This document shows, in pieces, positions 48,097 through 57,527 of a stretch of DNA of 57,527 bases. The stretch's first letter is position 1; every line of letters begins with the position of its first letter. The stretch is from Perkinsus chesapeaki. Taxonomy: Eukaryota; Perkinsozoa; Perkinsida; Perkinsidae. The position numbers and the translations under genes are program-made. The stretch covers positions 1-57,527 of the forward strand of contig JAAPAO010000175.1 of the NCBI GenBank assembly GCA_013115145.1, read 5' to 3'. The notes under the pieces were generated by a model. The model was not told the DNA's origin, did no database searches, and was given only the letters and a program-made list of their open reading frames with translations.

Positions 48097-48887
48097 CCGG
48101 CTAAGGCAGCCGTCCTCTAGCATTCATAAGATCCGATCTATGTCGTGACATTTTCACAAGTCGATTCCTATTAGCTTCTGTTATCGCCATTTCTCTGTCC
48201 ATCGAAAGCCGTGAGTCGCGGCAAGTTAGTTACTAAGTTTGTTAGAGCTGCTCTGTTGAATGGGAGCTCTTTAGCAGTTCGAACAGCATTGTGTTAAATT
48301 GACACTGTTAATCCTGTCTATAGTCAGTCGATCCAGTCAGCCCTCTTATTCCGAATCTCAATATCAATGATAGATGTGACAACCGTATGGTAACGCAGTG
48401 CTTGCATGGAACTTCTGTTGCGACAGAAGTAGCTCTGTTTCGCGTGGCTATTCCGGTGATTATCGAGAACCACGTAGACCTGTATCATACCGATAGGCAG
48501 ACAATGCAAGGTGCTCGCTGTTCGATTGCTGGAGTCCGTGAACGGTGGAACCTGGTCCAGCATGGAACATGGTCAGGGGGGCCCTCGTCTAGGGCCCATC
48601 AATCTCAAGATTTTCACTACCAGCTGCTCGCTCCAAAGCCTGCATAACACCAGTTACACTGCGAACACATTTCCACAGTACTATTCTTTGTTATACATTG
48701 AGGTTCTTTCTATGGATCACGCATGAGGTCTGATGGCTGGAACTAATGACTTGTCTTCAAAACGTTCGCGGGGAAGGTCAGGAGAAGCCCTAAACTCACG
48801 CGGTGCACAGGTGTTAACTCATCAGAGTGATGAGCATGTAACCCCCTACAGCGATACACAACTGAAGGCGATCCAGGAATAGAATGC
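48097..48887. other. Duplicated 3' flank and spacer of the cathepsin array
   Basis: The first 250 bp show weak similarity to the 3' flank of the copy ending at 52378 (shared GGCARTTAGTTA and TAGTCARTCGA strings). No gene seen. Confidence 0.45.
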
Positions 48888-48963
48888 AAAAGGGCTTTGA
48901 AGAATAGCATTTGGAGGGTGCGGAACAGAGAAGGATCTTACATGCGGGCATCCAAATGTTTAG
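48888..48963 (+). pseudogene. 3' remnant of a third cathepsin B-like copy
   Basis: Only the end of the gene remains. It reads RIAFGGCGTEKDLTCGHPNV and a TAG, matching RIAFGQCGIEKDVTCGHPKV of the copy at 50706-52378. The downstream bases (AAAGTATTGTGCTACT) also match that copy's flank, so a whole gene was once duplicated here. Confidence 0.88.
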
Positions 48964-50705
48964 ACATTCGCCTTGTGCTAGCTCGAAAAGTATTGTGCTA
49001 CTCTCATTTGCATCTTATTTAAATTTGCGAAAAGGCACCGCTGTGGTTTCTTGTAGAAACTTTCTATTCCCGTCACGGGGACAATCGGGTTGGCGTACCC
49101 ACGGAGCGCGGCCTCTCAGATGTACAACCGGTTGCTCAGCGGTTGCAGCAACTAGGGCCTAGTAACTAGGCTACCAGTGCAACCATCACGCTGATAATAT
49201 TTCAATGCCATTTTTTGACCGAAGATCCGCTAATTTGCTGTAGGATGTTGTCACTTGTCAGCACCGTGTCAGCATGGGAAACGATTGGTGCTCCTTTTCT
49301 CTGACCAGCCAGGAAATACAGTCCTCCAAATTAACTTAGAATGTCACGTTTTTGCGACCATTCTCTGCCAGATTTGCGACTCTGCAACCCAAACTCAGAA
49401 ATATTCGTTCTTATAGCGCCTTGAGTACACCACCCAAGTTTCAGCTGTGTTATAACGCTAACTACTGTGGCTGCTGCGCCTCATCTTTTTTGAGAACAAA
49501 GCAACCTTGAATTTCGGTTCGGATGGATAGAAACACTGGCTCAGTCTGGGAAAACTGGTCAGAAGGTTTTCACAGCAACCCCAACGGTCTTGTTTAGAGC
49601 TTAGTGTATGTCCAGTGATGGGCCACATGGCATTAATCAAGTTAGAGAGTAGAGGTAAGAGACCCCCCAAACTGGGGGGATTTCTACGCGGGATTCGATC
49701 ATATCTCTTAGTAACGCGGATGAGCCACCACTTCGCATGCGACAGAGCAGAGAAGCACGGTGCTCCAAGCAACATTAGGAAGCCCTAGGAAGATTGAAGA
49801 CTTAGTGACAGATATGTGGCATAAGATCATACCTTTCCCTCCATGCCCTAGGGCTTAGTGACAGGCCAGCGGACACTGGCGAACATTCAGCGGGTGTGAC
49901 TGAGGACTGCAAGCCTCGCCGCTGAAACCGCTGAACCAACTATCGAAAAGCGGAGTTATATGCTTACCTCAGTTATTGAGTTCCGTGCACGCACATGCCT
50001 CTTGCGGAGAACTCTACATGAGGGCCGTTGTTAGGAGCATTAGTAGTAACATTGTTAGTAACATTGTTAGTAACATTTTTAGTAACATTGTTAGTAACAT
50101 TGTTAGTAACATTGTTAGGCTAACAGTGTTAGGGAAAATGTCTTCCCGCAACTACGACTCTCAACGTAAATTATAAATACTGGTAGCAGAACAGCGTGAC
50201 ACGACCAACTGTCTACACAGGTTCATCCATACACAAAAGTTGTCTAATCTCAGAAACAAGGATGTGCACAGAGAAGTTCAGCAAGGTTATGATTGATCTC
50301 GAAACAAATATAATTCGCAACATCCATTTGACCGACTTATCAGGGTAATGCAATCAAAATCGTCTTCAGACAACTCTCGAGCAGAGGGAGTCTCCAATGG
50401 CACCATGAAGAGTATGAGTCACATCCGTGTGACGTCCCGAACTGTGGTCCACAGAAACCTCGGCGGTGACCTTTTATCGATAATCGAAAATATCGTGTTA
50501 TAAAGTATCAAGTGTTCTCTCACTATAACTTGGGTATCTATTAAATGCAACAAGCAGAACCCGACAGCTAGTTCGTGATAGACTCTATGTGGGATGACGT
50601 CCTTTTTTGAGCCTAGCGTTAGGCAGGCCAGACTTTTATACTAGGGTAAGCTTCACTGATTTGTATACTCTATCAGTTGTGAAGAAGAGTTGTATACCCA
50701 TCCGA
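48964..50705. other. Spacer with minisatellite and hairpin
   Basis: Contains a GC hairpin CCCCCCAAACTGGGGGG (about 49664-49680), a tRNA-like minus-strand stretch next to it, and the 12-bp minisatellite at 50045. No gene seen. Confidence 0.4.
50045..50116 (+). repeat. Six-copy 12-bp minisatellite
   Basis: AGTAACATTGTT repeated six times, the third unit with ATTTTT in place of ATTGTT. Confidence 0.95.
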
Positions 50706-52378
50706 ATGATATCAACCTTGATGTATTTAGCTCGTCTTACTGCAGTCGTTGCTCTCGCTGAGAATGAACTTGAGAGAGCCTATAAGGATCTTCGTGCTTT
50801 TATCGGTACGTACCCGTCAGACTGCCGGCGGCAATGCTGTATAAATCACTCATTCTCTCAGATACGATATACAGTAAGGAAGAGGAAGCCCAACATTACG
50901 ACCGTTTCAAGGCCGATGTGAAACGCGCTGATTCCTGTCGTATGTTGAGCTAGAAGAGATATTCAATAGCAGCAAGCCAGCTCTCTTGCAAGCTGTTGTG
51001 GAGGAGATCAACTCGAAGCAAAATAGTTGGGTGGCTTCAAAAGGCCAAGCACGTTTCCGTGGTAAGTCATCTCATGCTGGGACCAACTGCCCCTAGGCCA
51101 ATATCATGTACGACAAGATAAGTGACATATCTCAGGTGCGTCACAGGGAGACCTAATGACACTTTATGGAATGTATAATGCCCCTCGGAGGGGATTCAAC
51201 CAGTCAAACGTCAACTACTCGTTATCCATCGACCTCTCCTTACCCTCTACCTTCGATGCGCGAGTTCTATTCGAAGAATGTGCCGATACGATCGGGCAAG
51301 TTAGGTAGTTGGCTCACCTACCTCGATGTCTACCTTGAGATTTTTCCCAGAGATCAGGGAAGCTGTGCAAGCTGCGTAGCGTTCGCGGTGGTGGGAGTTT
51401 TCAATGATCGTTTATGTATCAGAACCGGTGGGAAATTCCAGAAGCTTCTCTCACCAGCTTATGCTGTAGCATGTTGCTCACCTAAAGAGGGCTGTACGAG
51501 GTGAGAAGAAACCGAGGCACATCAACGACTTCGAGGTTTCTTTGCTCAGGATATTCGGCTGCAAGGGTGCCGTTTCTACTGACATATGGAGCTTCGCACA
51601 GAAGTTTGGAATCCCTACAGGTAAGAGAGAAGGCTTCTCTCAACATGATGCTACGAAGCAGTGCCGTACTACCCGCTACGGGAAACTTTTTAGAATTCAG
51701 GTGGAGACTATATGGCAAAGAGCACAAAAGCGAGTGGTTGTTGGCCGTACAATTTTCCCAAGTGCAATCATAAGTTCGTAGAGGGAGGGAAATATCCTCC
51801 ATGTAATACTGTAAGTGCTCTAAATGGCCAAGAGTCTGACTTTTCAAACCGGCGCAATTTTGTAGACCGTAGCTAAGACGCCGCAGTGTTTACAGACTTG
51901 TCCCAATAAAGGATATAAGACCAAGCTATCAGAGTGAGAACCATGAGATAAGATAACCATAACTCGTTAGCCTGTCACTGACTGTCAGCGACCTGCATTT
52001 CGTCGATGACCCTGGAGAATTATCAGTTCCTCCTTCGGTGGATAGCATAAAGAATGAGATCTACAGAAATGGACCCGTAAAAAGGAGAGGCTGATGTAAA
52101 CTATGGGTTCGCTATTGCCTAAGTGACAGGTCACAGCTGGATTCCAGATTTATCAGGACTTTGGATACTACAAGTCTGGAATCTATAAACACGTAACTGG
52201 GAAGCGACATTCTTATCACCTGGTTAAGCTTATTGGTTGGGGGAAGACTCGCACTGATGGATATTGGTTGGCAATGAATAGTTGGAATGAAGAATGGGGC
52301 GAAAAAGGACTCTTCAGAATTGCTTTTGGACAATGTGGAATAGAGAAAGATGTAACATGCGGGCATCCCAAAGTATAG
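50706..52378 (+). CDS. Cathepsin B-like cysteine peptidase, best-preserved copy
   Basis: Multi-exon. The signal peptide is in MISTLMYLARLTAVVALAEN. The pro-region combines an I29-like helix (YSKEEEAQHYDRFKADVKRA) with the C1A-B pro-motif VVEEINSKQNSWVASKGQ. The mature part begins LPSTFDARVLFEECADTIG. The active-site block DQGSCASCVAFAVVGVFNDR keeps the oxyanion Gln and the Cys, but Trp is replaced by Val. The exon GCTRIFGCKGAVSTDIWSFA joins GCWPYNFPKCNHKFVEGGKY, PQCLQTCPNKGYKTKLSE, VDSIKNEIYRNGPV, and then YQDFGYYKSGIYKHVTGK. SYHLVKLIGWG holds the His and MNSWNEEWG the Asn. Two places look frame-shifted (near 50940 and 52075-52090), so this may be a young pseudogene or contain sequence errors. 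Introns agree in position with remnants in the copy at 46500. Confidence 0.75.
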
Positions 52379-54120
52379 TCACTCGCGGCATGTATAAGAG
52401 TCCGCCTCATAGTTGTCGATCTATTCTATTTCCCTACCGAGGATTCTACATAAGCTTGGGGCAGTTAGTTATGAAGCTCATTGTTCAACACGACAGCAGA
52501 CTTATTCAATACGAGCTTTTTGCTAATTCAAAAAGTGTCGTGCTACTTCTGTCAATAGTCAATCGAGTTGGTCAACGATCCAATCGCGAAGATTGAGAAT
52601 GAATAATAGAGTGTAGATGTACGATCTGCAATCCCACCCTATAAAAAATTCGTCGTTATAATTCAAGGAAAACTCTGACAAGGTGTTATCTATGATATAC
52701 GGTGCGCCAAAGATCGGAGTACCCAAAGGGAAGACGGTCACTCACAAGGGTTAGACAGGGCTCTTAGAAGCATGTCCTCAAATTCCCTTTCCCTGTTCCT
52801 CAGATTGATGTTGCCTATGCGAAGTTCGCGTTGCATCCACTCCTGCCAAATGAACGGTCCTATCCGCACATGTGCTGTCGGTAGCCACGAAGCAGATTTC
52901 TGAGAGGTATATCTGTCCTGCTAGCGTAGGTAAGATCTAAAAGTATATGAAGAGAGCTCACGATGCCCTGAACGCTGCCACCCTGGTAGACTCTGACCAA
53001 AGAGACTTTCTTCCTACGCTGAACCGAAGGTGATGCCATCACCGCGATGGTAGTCCCGATTCCAGCGTCGGTATTAACGTACAGTGTCTTCTTCGTCTTC
53101 ACAAGTCGACCCTCAACAGAGACAACAGCAAGGCGAGTGCATGAGCAAATGATCCGGTTCCAGCGGATCGAGTCGAGTCAGACAGCTCTGCTTGTAGTAG
53201 TGATGACACAACAATCAGGTAGTTCAAGAAAGAACTCGTTATCCGGGATAACTTATCCCTGAAAGTAGTCTCAGCGTAAATAATATTCACAGGGACATAA
53301 ACAATAGTACAGGACAGTTAGCACAATGCCGCCTCCTTCACGCTAAACATATCAATATATATGCGGCACAAGATAGAAATCGATATATACATCCAGTCGA
53401 TAATCGCCCGTTGGGAATATGGCAGATAGAAAGGAAAAACTGTGAATTCTCACCGCAAACTTGAGATGCACAATCTAGCTTGCACACAATTCAATTCAGA
53501 ATTCACACAACCTGTGTGGCAGCACAAATATACAAAGGAGGAACCGAGTCCGGCCCGAACTGTACCTCCAAGCACTTCGTGCTTTCCAAATTCGGAGCGT
53601 GGATGCCAGAAAGATAATGGAATATTTAGCGTCGCCAAGTGGCTGCTCCACATGTTGCAGACGTTGATTGCTACCGCGCTACCAATCTGGGCACGGTCGT
53701 AGCGCGGGGTAGCTAGCCCGCGGCGCGGGATGCACGCGAGGTGATGGACCACGCGCTGAGGGAGTCTCCGCCAGAATCTAGGACATCGAATAGTTCATCT
53801 ACTCTAGATTTATTCGCAGAAGTTTCCTAAGGGAGCTTCCCTTCCTGGCCCGAAGGAGCCACACAGCGCCACGAAGCCAAGAATCCCGCCCCTAGAGGAA
53901 AAACACTGGCGGAACTGATATAAGAATTGTCGATTTGAGATTGGTTTTGACCGATAGAAGCCAACAGCTGGCGAGCTTTGCAGTTTGACCTTTGCGCTGA
54001 CTGTAACTTCAGCATACCCCCTCTCTGTCAGGCGCACACACAGGGGGGTGAGTCTGGCATTAATTGATTCCAAAAATAGTCTTTCATATACTCGTGTGTA
54101 GGAGCAAAACGCAACTTAAA
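52379..54120. other. Spacer before the retroelement
   Basis: No supported gene. Short open frames here show no domain. The 5' LTR and gag of the retroelement were not found in this stretch. Confidence 0.35.
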
Positions 54121-55426
54121 TGAGCCTCTAACTCGACCTGGTGACTGAGATATGTTCAGGGGCGAATTACTTCACCTGGCGAGATACCAAGGACGAGAGT
54201 CCTATGATCTACCATAAGCCATATCGGTTGGAACCTGATCTACAACAAGCTCTTGAAGATAAAATATCTGGTTTTGTAGAGGCTGGTGTCCTGGAGCAGG
54301 TCAACTACAATCCCAACTCTATGCACGTCTCCAACTGCTTTGTCGTTCCTAAGCAACACGGCAAGTTCCGTATGGTGACTGATCTGAAAAGAGTGAACGC
54401 TCGCCTTCAAGATCTCGAGGCGAGATTCTCGACGACGGTTACAACTCCGACTACGTTGCCGATGTTAGTACTTGTCTGCAACAACTTCCTTCAGTTGACG
54501 ATGACGAAGATGTCTTCTACGCACTGTTGGACGGTACAGACGCATACCACAATATACCGTTGGCAGCTACCTCTCGTAAGTACTTTACGTTCCAATACAT
54601 CGACCAGTCTGGCGCCCTTGGATATCACCAATATCGCTTTCTACCGCAAGGGTTCTCTCATGCCTCTCAACACTGGCTCTACAACCTTGCCTTGTTGCTG
54701 CGCACGGGAACCGGCTTGACCTACCCTAGTCAGATTGGTATTGTTTGGTATATGGACGATGTCCTCAGGACATTGTCCTGATAAGGAGCTCGAGTCCTGC
54801 CCGTTGCCAAAGACTACTTGACTACATCCGCATACTCCTGAACCTTGTCAGCATCGACACTAACGACAAGCTCGTACTTCCTACTACATTTTTGTCGGCG
54901 TTTGGTATCATGCTCGATGCAAATGGCGTGTGAATGACAAGAGCCTATCAAAGCTGAGGGAAGCCATTTCCTGTAGGCCCGACAATGTCGCGGATCTCCG
55001 ACAAAAGTTGGGCGTTATCAACTACTGTCGCAGTGGGTATCAGTCAAACGCTGCAGAGGATTCCATCAGCGCCTTGGCCACGCCCTTCCATGCGCTCATC
55101 ACTCCAGGATCGACGAGGAGGACAAAGATTCGGTGGACCGATGAACTTGACGCTGCCTGGGATCGCCTCGTCACAGCTCAATCCGACGGATGGTTATCTC
55201 CACCGTTTTGACGAGTTGTTACCTCCTACTCTCTGTTGCTGTATTATCACAGATGCGTCCGCCGTAGCAGCCTGTGGTGCACTATGGCGAGTTCCCCGTC
55301 GACTCATCTCCTACCTATCTGCGGGTAAACTGGACACCAAGTCGCTGATGGAGTCTGGTCACTGCGTCGGCATTACTTCCCAATGGGAAGTTCCCATAAG
55401 TTACACAAGTCCAATCACGTTGGCAA

Positions 55427-55471
55427 GCTATGGACAGGGAGGCCTACGCCGTAGGCCTCCCTGTCCATAGC
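55427..55471. repeat. Perfect palindrome 1 (21-bp arms, 3-bp spacer)
   Basis: Arm GCTATGGACAGGGAGGCCTA plus C, spacer GCC, then the exact reverse complement. It lies in the retroelement between RNase H and integrase. Confidence 0.95.
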
Positions 55472-55473
55472 AG

Positions 55474-55530
55474 GTAGATACCAGGTATCTGATACCGTAG
55501 GCCCTACGGTATCAGATACCTGGTATCTAC
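55474..55530. repeat. Perfect palindrome 2 (28-bp arms, 1-bp spacer)
   Basis: Starts 2 bp after palindrome 1. The left arm runs from GTAGATACCAGG to CCGTAGG, the spacer is a single C, and the right arm is the exact reverse complement. Confidence 0.95.
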
Positions 55531-56877
55531 ATGGCTTCAGATCACTGGGGCCCTCTCCTACGTAACAGCCACTATCCAGCACTATGTCTTCCTCTAAGTC
55601 TACATATATAACCTTGCCGCGTTTCGGCTATTCTAGTGGTGTGCGACTGTTTACTGGGTTCACCCAGTACTATCCGGTACCTGACAAGTCAGCCCAGTCT
55701 TGCGCTTATGCACTCTTCACCCAATGGTGTACCTTTGCTGTTCTACCGGCTTCAATAACCTCGGATAACTCTCCATTCGGACCCATTTGTGACATAACCC
55801 ATTTGTGGGCTCGTCTATGCTCTTACGCTGATGTTCCTCCCCATCTGGTTGACCCTTATCACCCCCAAAGCAATGGAATGTGTGAGCGTCGAGTACAAGC
55901 CTGCAAGGTGGCCATATCTCACAACTCCCTGGTTCGTTGGGACCTCGCTCTGCCATTGGTATCGGCAACTATTAACTCCGTACCAAATCCGGAGACTGTA
56001 CTCGCACCTTTTCAGCTGCTGTTCCCCCGCCGCCCTTATCGTCCGCTAGATTTGGTAATGCACACCCTGACCGCTACTCAGGACCACTACTCCGAGGATC
56101 AGGATGCAGATACGCAAGGTCTATTGGACGAGGCTGACGAGGCGTTTAAATGGTTTGGATCTTTGTCACGCGAGGTCATGACCAGTACGGCACGCCATTC
56201 TGATTCTATTGTGGAACGCCGCCTCAATGAGAGTCACCGAGCGAGTGCAGGTCCATCTGCTATCTCATATCTCTGTCCTGGAGATAGGGTACAATGGTCC
56301 AAACCGGATGGATGTATGGCTTTTGGATATGTCATCAGAGACGCTGGAGTCTCTGATTTGGAGGGAGAACCATCCCACTTCTCGGGGAGGTTCCAACGGG
56401 GACACTCTTACCTCGTACGTTTGGATGACACTTCCATTCAAAAGATACATGCTCAGCAGCTACGAGTGCGACAAGAAGACTCCAACGAGCAGCAACGACC
56501 CGTCCTCAGCTCTGCGTTGATTTAGACTATCTATCTAGGCTGAATATTCGTCCCGTTGACTTCTGTGTGGCAGTAATCGACGAGGATACTAAGAGCTTCA
56601 TTATCGGCAAGTTCATCGACAAAACGGATGAAGGCCAGCGAGTTCATGTTTATGATCGTGCTATTGGTGCTAAACGTTTTTACCCAATGCGGTTATCCGA
56701 AGATGGAAGAGTGACACTCGCTGCATCCCAACCTCGACGAGCCCGTCCTGTAGTCCTTTATATATCCCACTTGCTGGCTCCTCCTTTCCGTCTAACTCGG
56801 ACCTCTCTCCTTCCTCAACAAGTACAAGTCACTTTGAATAACTTGGGTTTGATGACTACAACTTATCCCAAAATGCC

Positions 56878-56886
56878 AGGGGGGGA
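56878..56886 (+). other. Polypurine tract of the retroelement
   Basis: AGGGGGGGA followed by C and then TGTCACGG. Gypsy-type elements prime plus-strand DNA at such a tract just before the 3' LTR. Confidence 0.7.
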
Positions 56887-56887
56887 C

Positions 56888-57527
56888 TGTCACGGAAACC
56901 TCAAGGACAAGCTAGGCTCCAAGATGACAAGATTCCCAGTATCCTCTGGCCGTTTCCATATGAGAAAACCGGTCCATGGGTATCACTGAGTTAAGTCTAT
57001 TTAAGATGATGATTAATAGTAGATTGCATGTGATGATATAATACCATGTTTATACCGATATTGCTTGCTCTCAGCTTGCTTGTTGGTATTTCGACATATC
57101 TCAACACCTCCCCCCGACGGCGATTGCGTTGACAGAAATCCATCAAGCTCTGACTGTGACATTCAGGAACGGAGTGTGAAAAAGCTTGCACACTGTGCAA
57201 TGCACAGAGATCTGGTTGTGCCGTCCGAGGGACAGCGCTACTTCTTTATCGCTCACCTGAAACCGTCATATCTGTAACGGTTCTAAGATAACTGTTCTAT
57301 AGTTCCTTTTGGAACCTATACTAGGGGGAACCCATAAATTGGGTGAACTTATACTGAGTTCTTTAGGGAACTTATGTTGAATTCTATCTGAACTGTTTGC
57401 GATATAGTTGGACTTCTATTTAGTCTATTCTAATCTATTAGCTGTGGTATCTATTCGTTAGTATCTGCATCTATAGTCTAATCTAGTTATAACCAAACTC
57501 TTGCGTTTAACTAGTATCTTGAGCTCG
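56888..57527 (+). repeat. Putative 3' LTR, continues beyond the window
   Basis: Begins TGTCACGG directly after the polypurine tract, as LTRs start with TG. It has no coding motif and a TA-rich end (57350-57500). Its partner LTR is not found in the window, so the right border and identity cannot be tested. Confidence 0.5.

Larger units (their letters stand above)
54141..57527 (+). mobile_element. Ty3/gypsy-type LTR retrotransposon, degenerate, cut by window end
   Basis: Reverse transcriptase pieces in order: EAGVLEQVNYNPNSMHVSN, NCFVVPKQHGKFRMVTDLKR, DAYHNIPLAATSRKYFTFQY, FLPQGFSHASQHW and a catalytic WYMDDVL. They are followed by RQKLGVINYCR and the RNase H start ITDASAVAACGALW. Integrase (55584-56525) shows LFTGFTQYYPVPDKSAQ, ITSDNSPFG, then PPHLVDPYHPQSNGMCERR, matching the D..DNG.F and PYHPQ.NG..ER motifs of gypsy elements. 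Frames shift at least at 54480, 54780, 54930 and 55200, so the element cannot encode a full polyprotein. The integrase zinc finger is missing and two palindromes lie where it should be. No gag was seen upstream. A polypurine tract and putative LTR follow. Confidence 0.85.

Noticed and set aside
49460-49775. Minus-strand 105-codon frame near the GC hairpin
   Set aside because: No domain or splice context; it lies in spacer rich in decayed sequence.

Overview
This window is nuclear DNA from a unicellular eukaryote. Genes have many short GT-AG introns, mostly 38-75 bp. They use the standard code, sit on both strands, and are often less than 100-500 bp apart. The protein set (Atg4, a CDK-like kinase with a TDY loop, Pin1 with a WW domain, eIF5B, Utp13, Mak11, a cathepsin B array, secreted Thr/Pro-repeat proteins and a Ty3/gypsy-type retroelement) suggests an alveolate-like protist, perhaps a Perkinsus relative. 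That placement is inference from gene style; no marker gene proves it.

Left part (1-12.7 kb): an Atg4 peptidase, an F-box-like protein, two tandem single-pass membrane proteins with a shared near-identical 5' segment, a secreted Cys-rich protein with a Thr/Pro repeat (a broken fragment of it lies upstream between the two membrane genes), and two tandem amino-acid transporters that share an intron position.

Middle part (13-26.4 kb) is almost all minus strand: an unrecognised multi-exon gene, tRNA-Ser(GCT), a CDKL-type kinase with a tRNA-Gln(CTG) inside one intron, a triplet-rich spacer, a seven-exon WW-Pin1 isomerase, a folate-receptor-like membrane protein, and a glycerol-3-phosphate-acyltransferase-like gene in AT-rich DNA.

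Next (26.8-45.1 kb): eIF5B, a Bud20/ZNF593 zinc-finger protein, a second divergent kinase, a RING-like protein, an unrecognised gene, a secreted Cys-rich protein, a cation diffusion facilitator, and a head-to-head pair of WD40 ribosome-biogenesis genes (Mak11/PAK1IP1 and Utp13/TBL3). Four genes here serve ribosome assembly or subunit joining.

Right part (45.1-57.5 kb) is repetitive and decaying. It holds a cathepsin B-like tandem array (one decayed copy, one 3' remnant, one nearly complete copy) and a frameshifted Ty3/gypsy-type element whose pol region is interrupted by two back-to-back perfect palindromes and whose right LTR appears to begin at 56888. Exon models given with exact junctions were built by hand from GT/AG sites and frame continuity; they have not been tested against transcripts.
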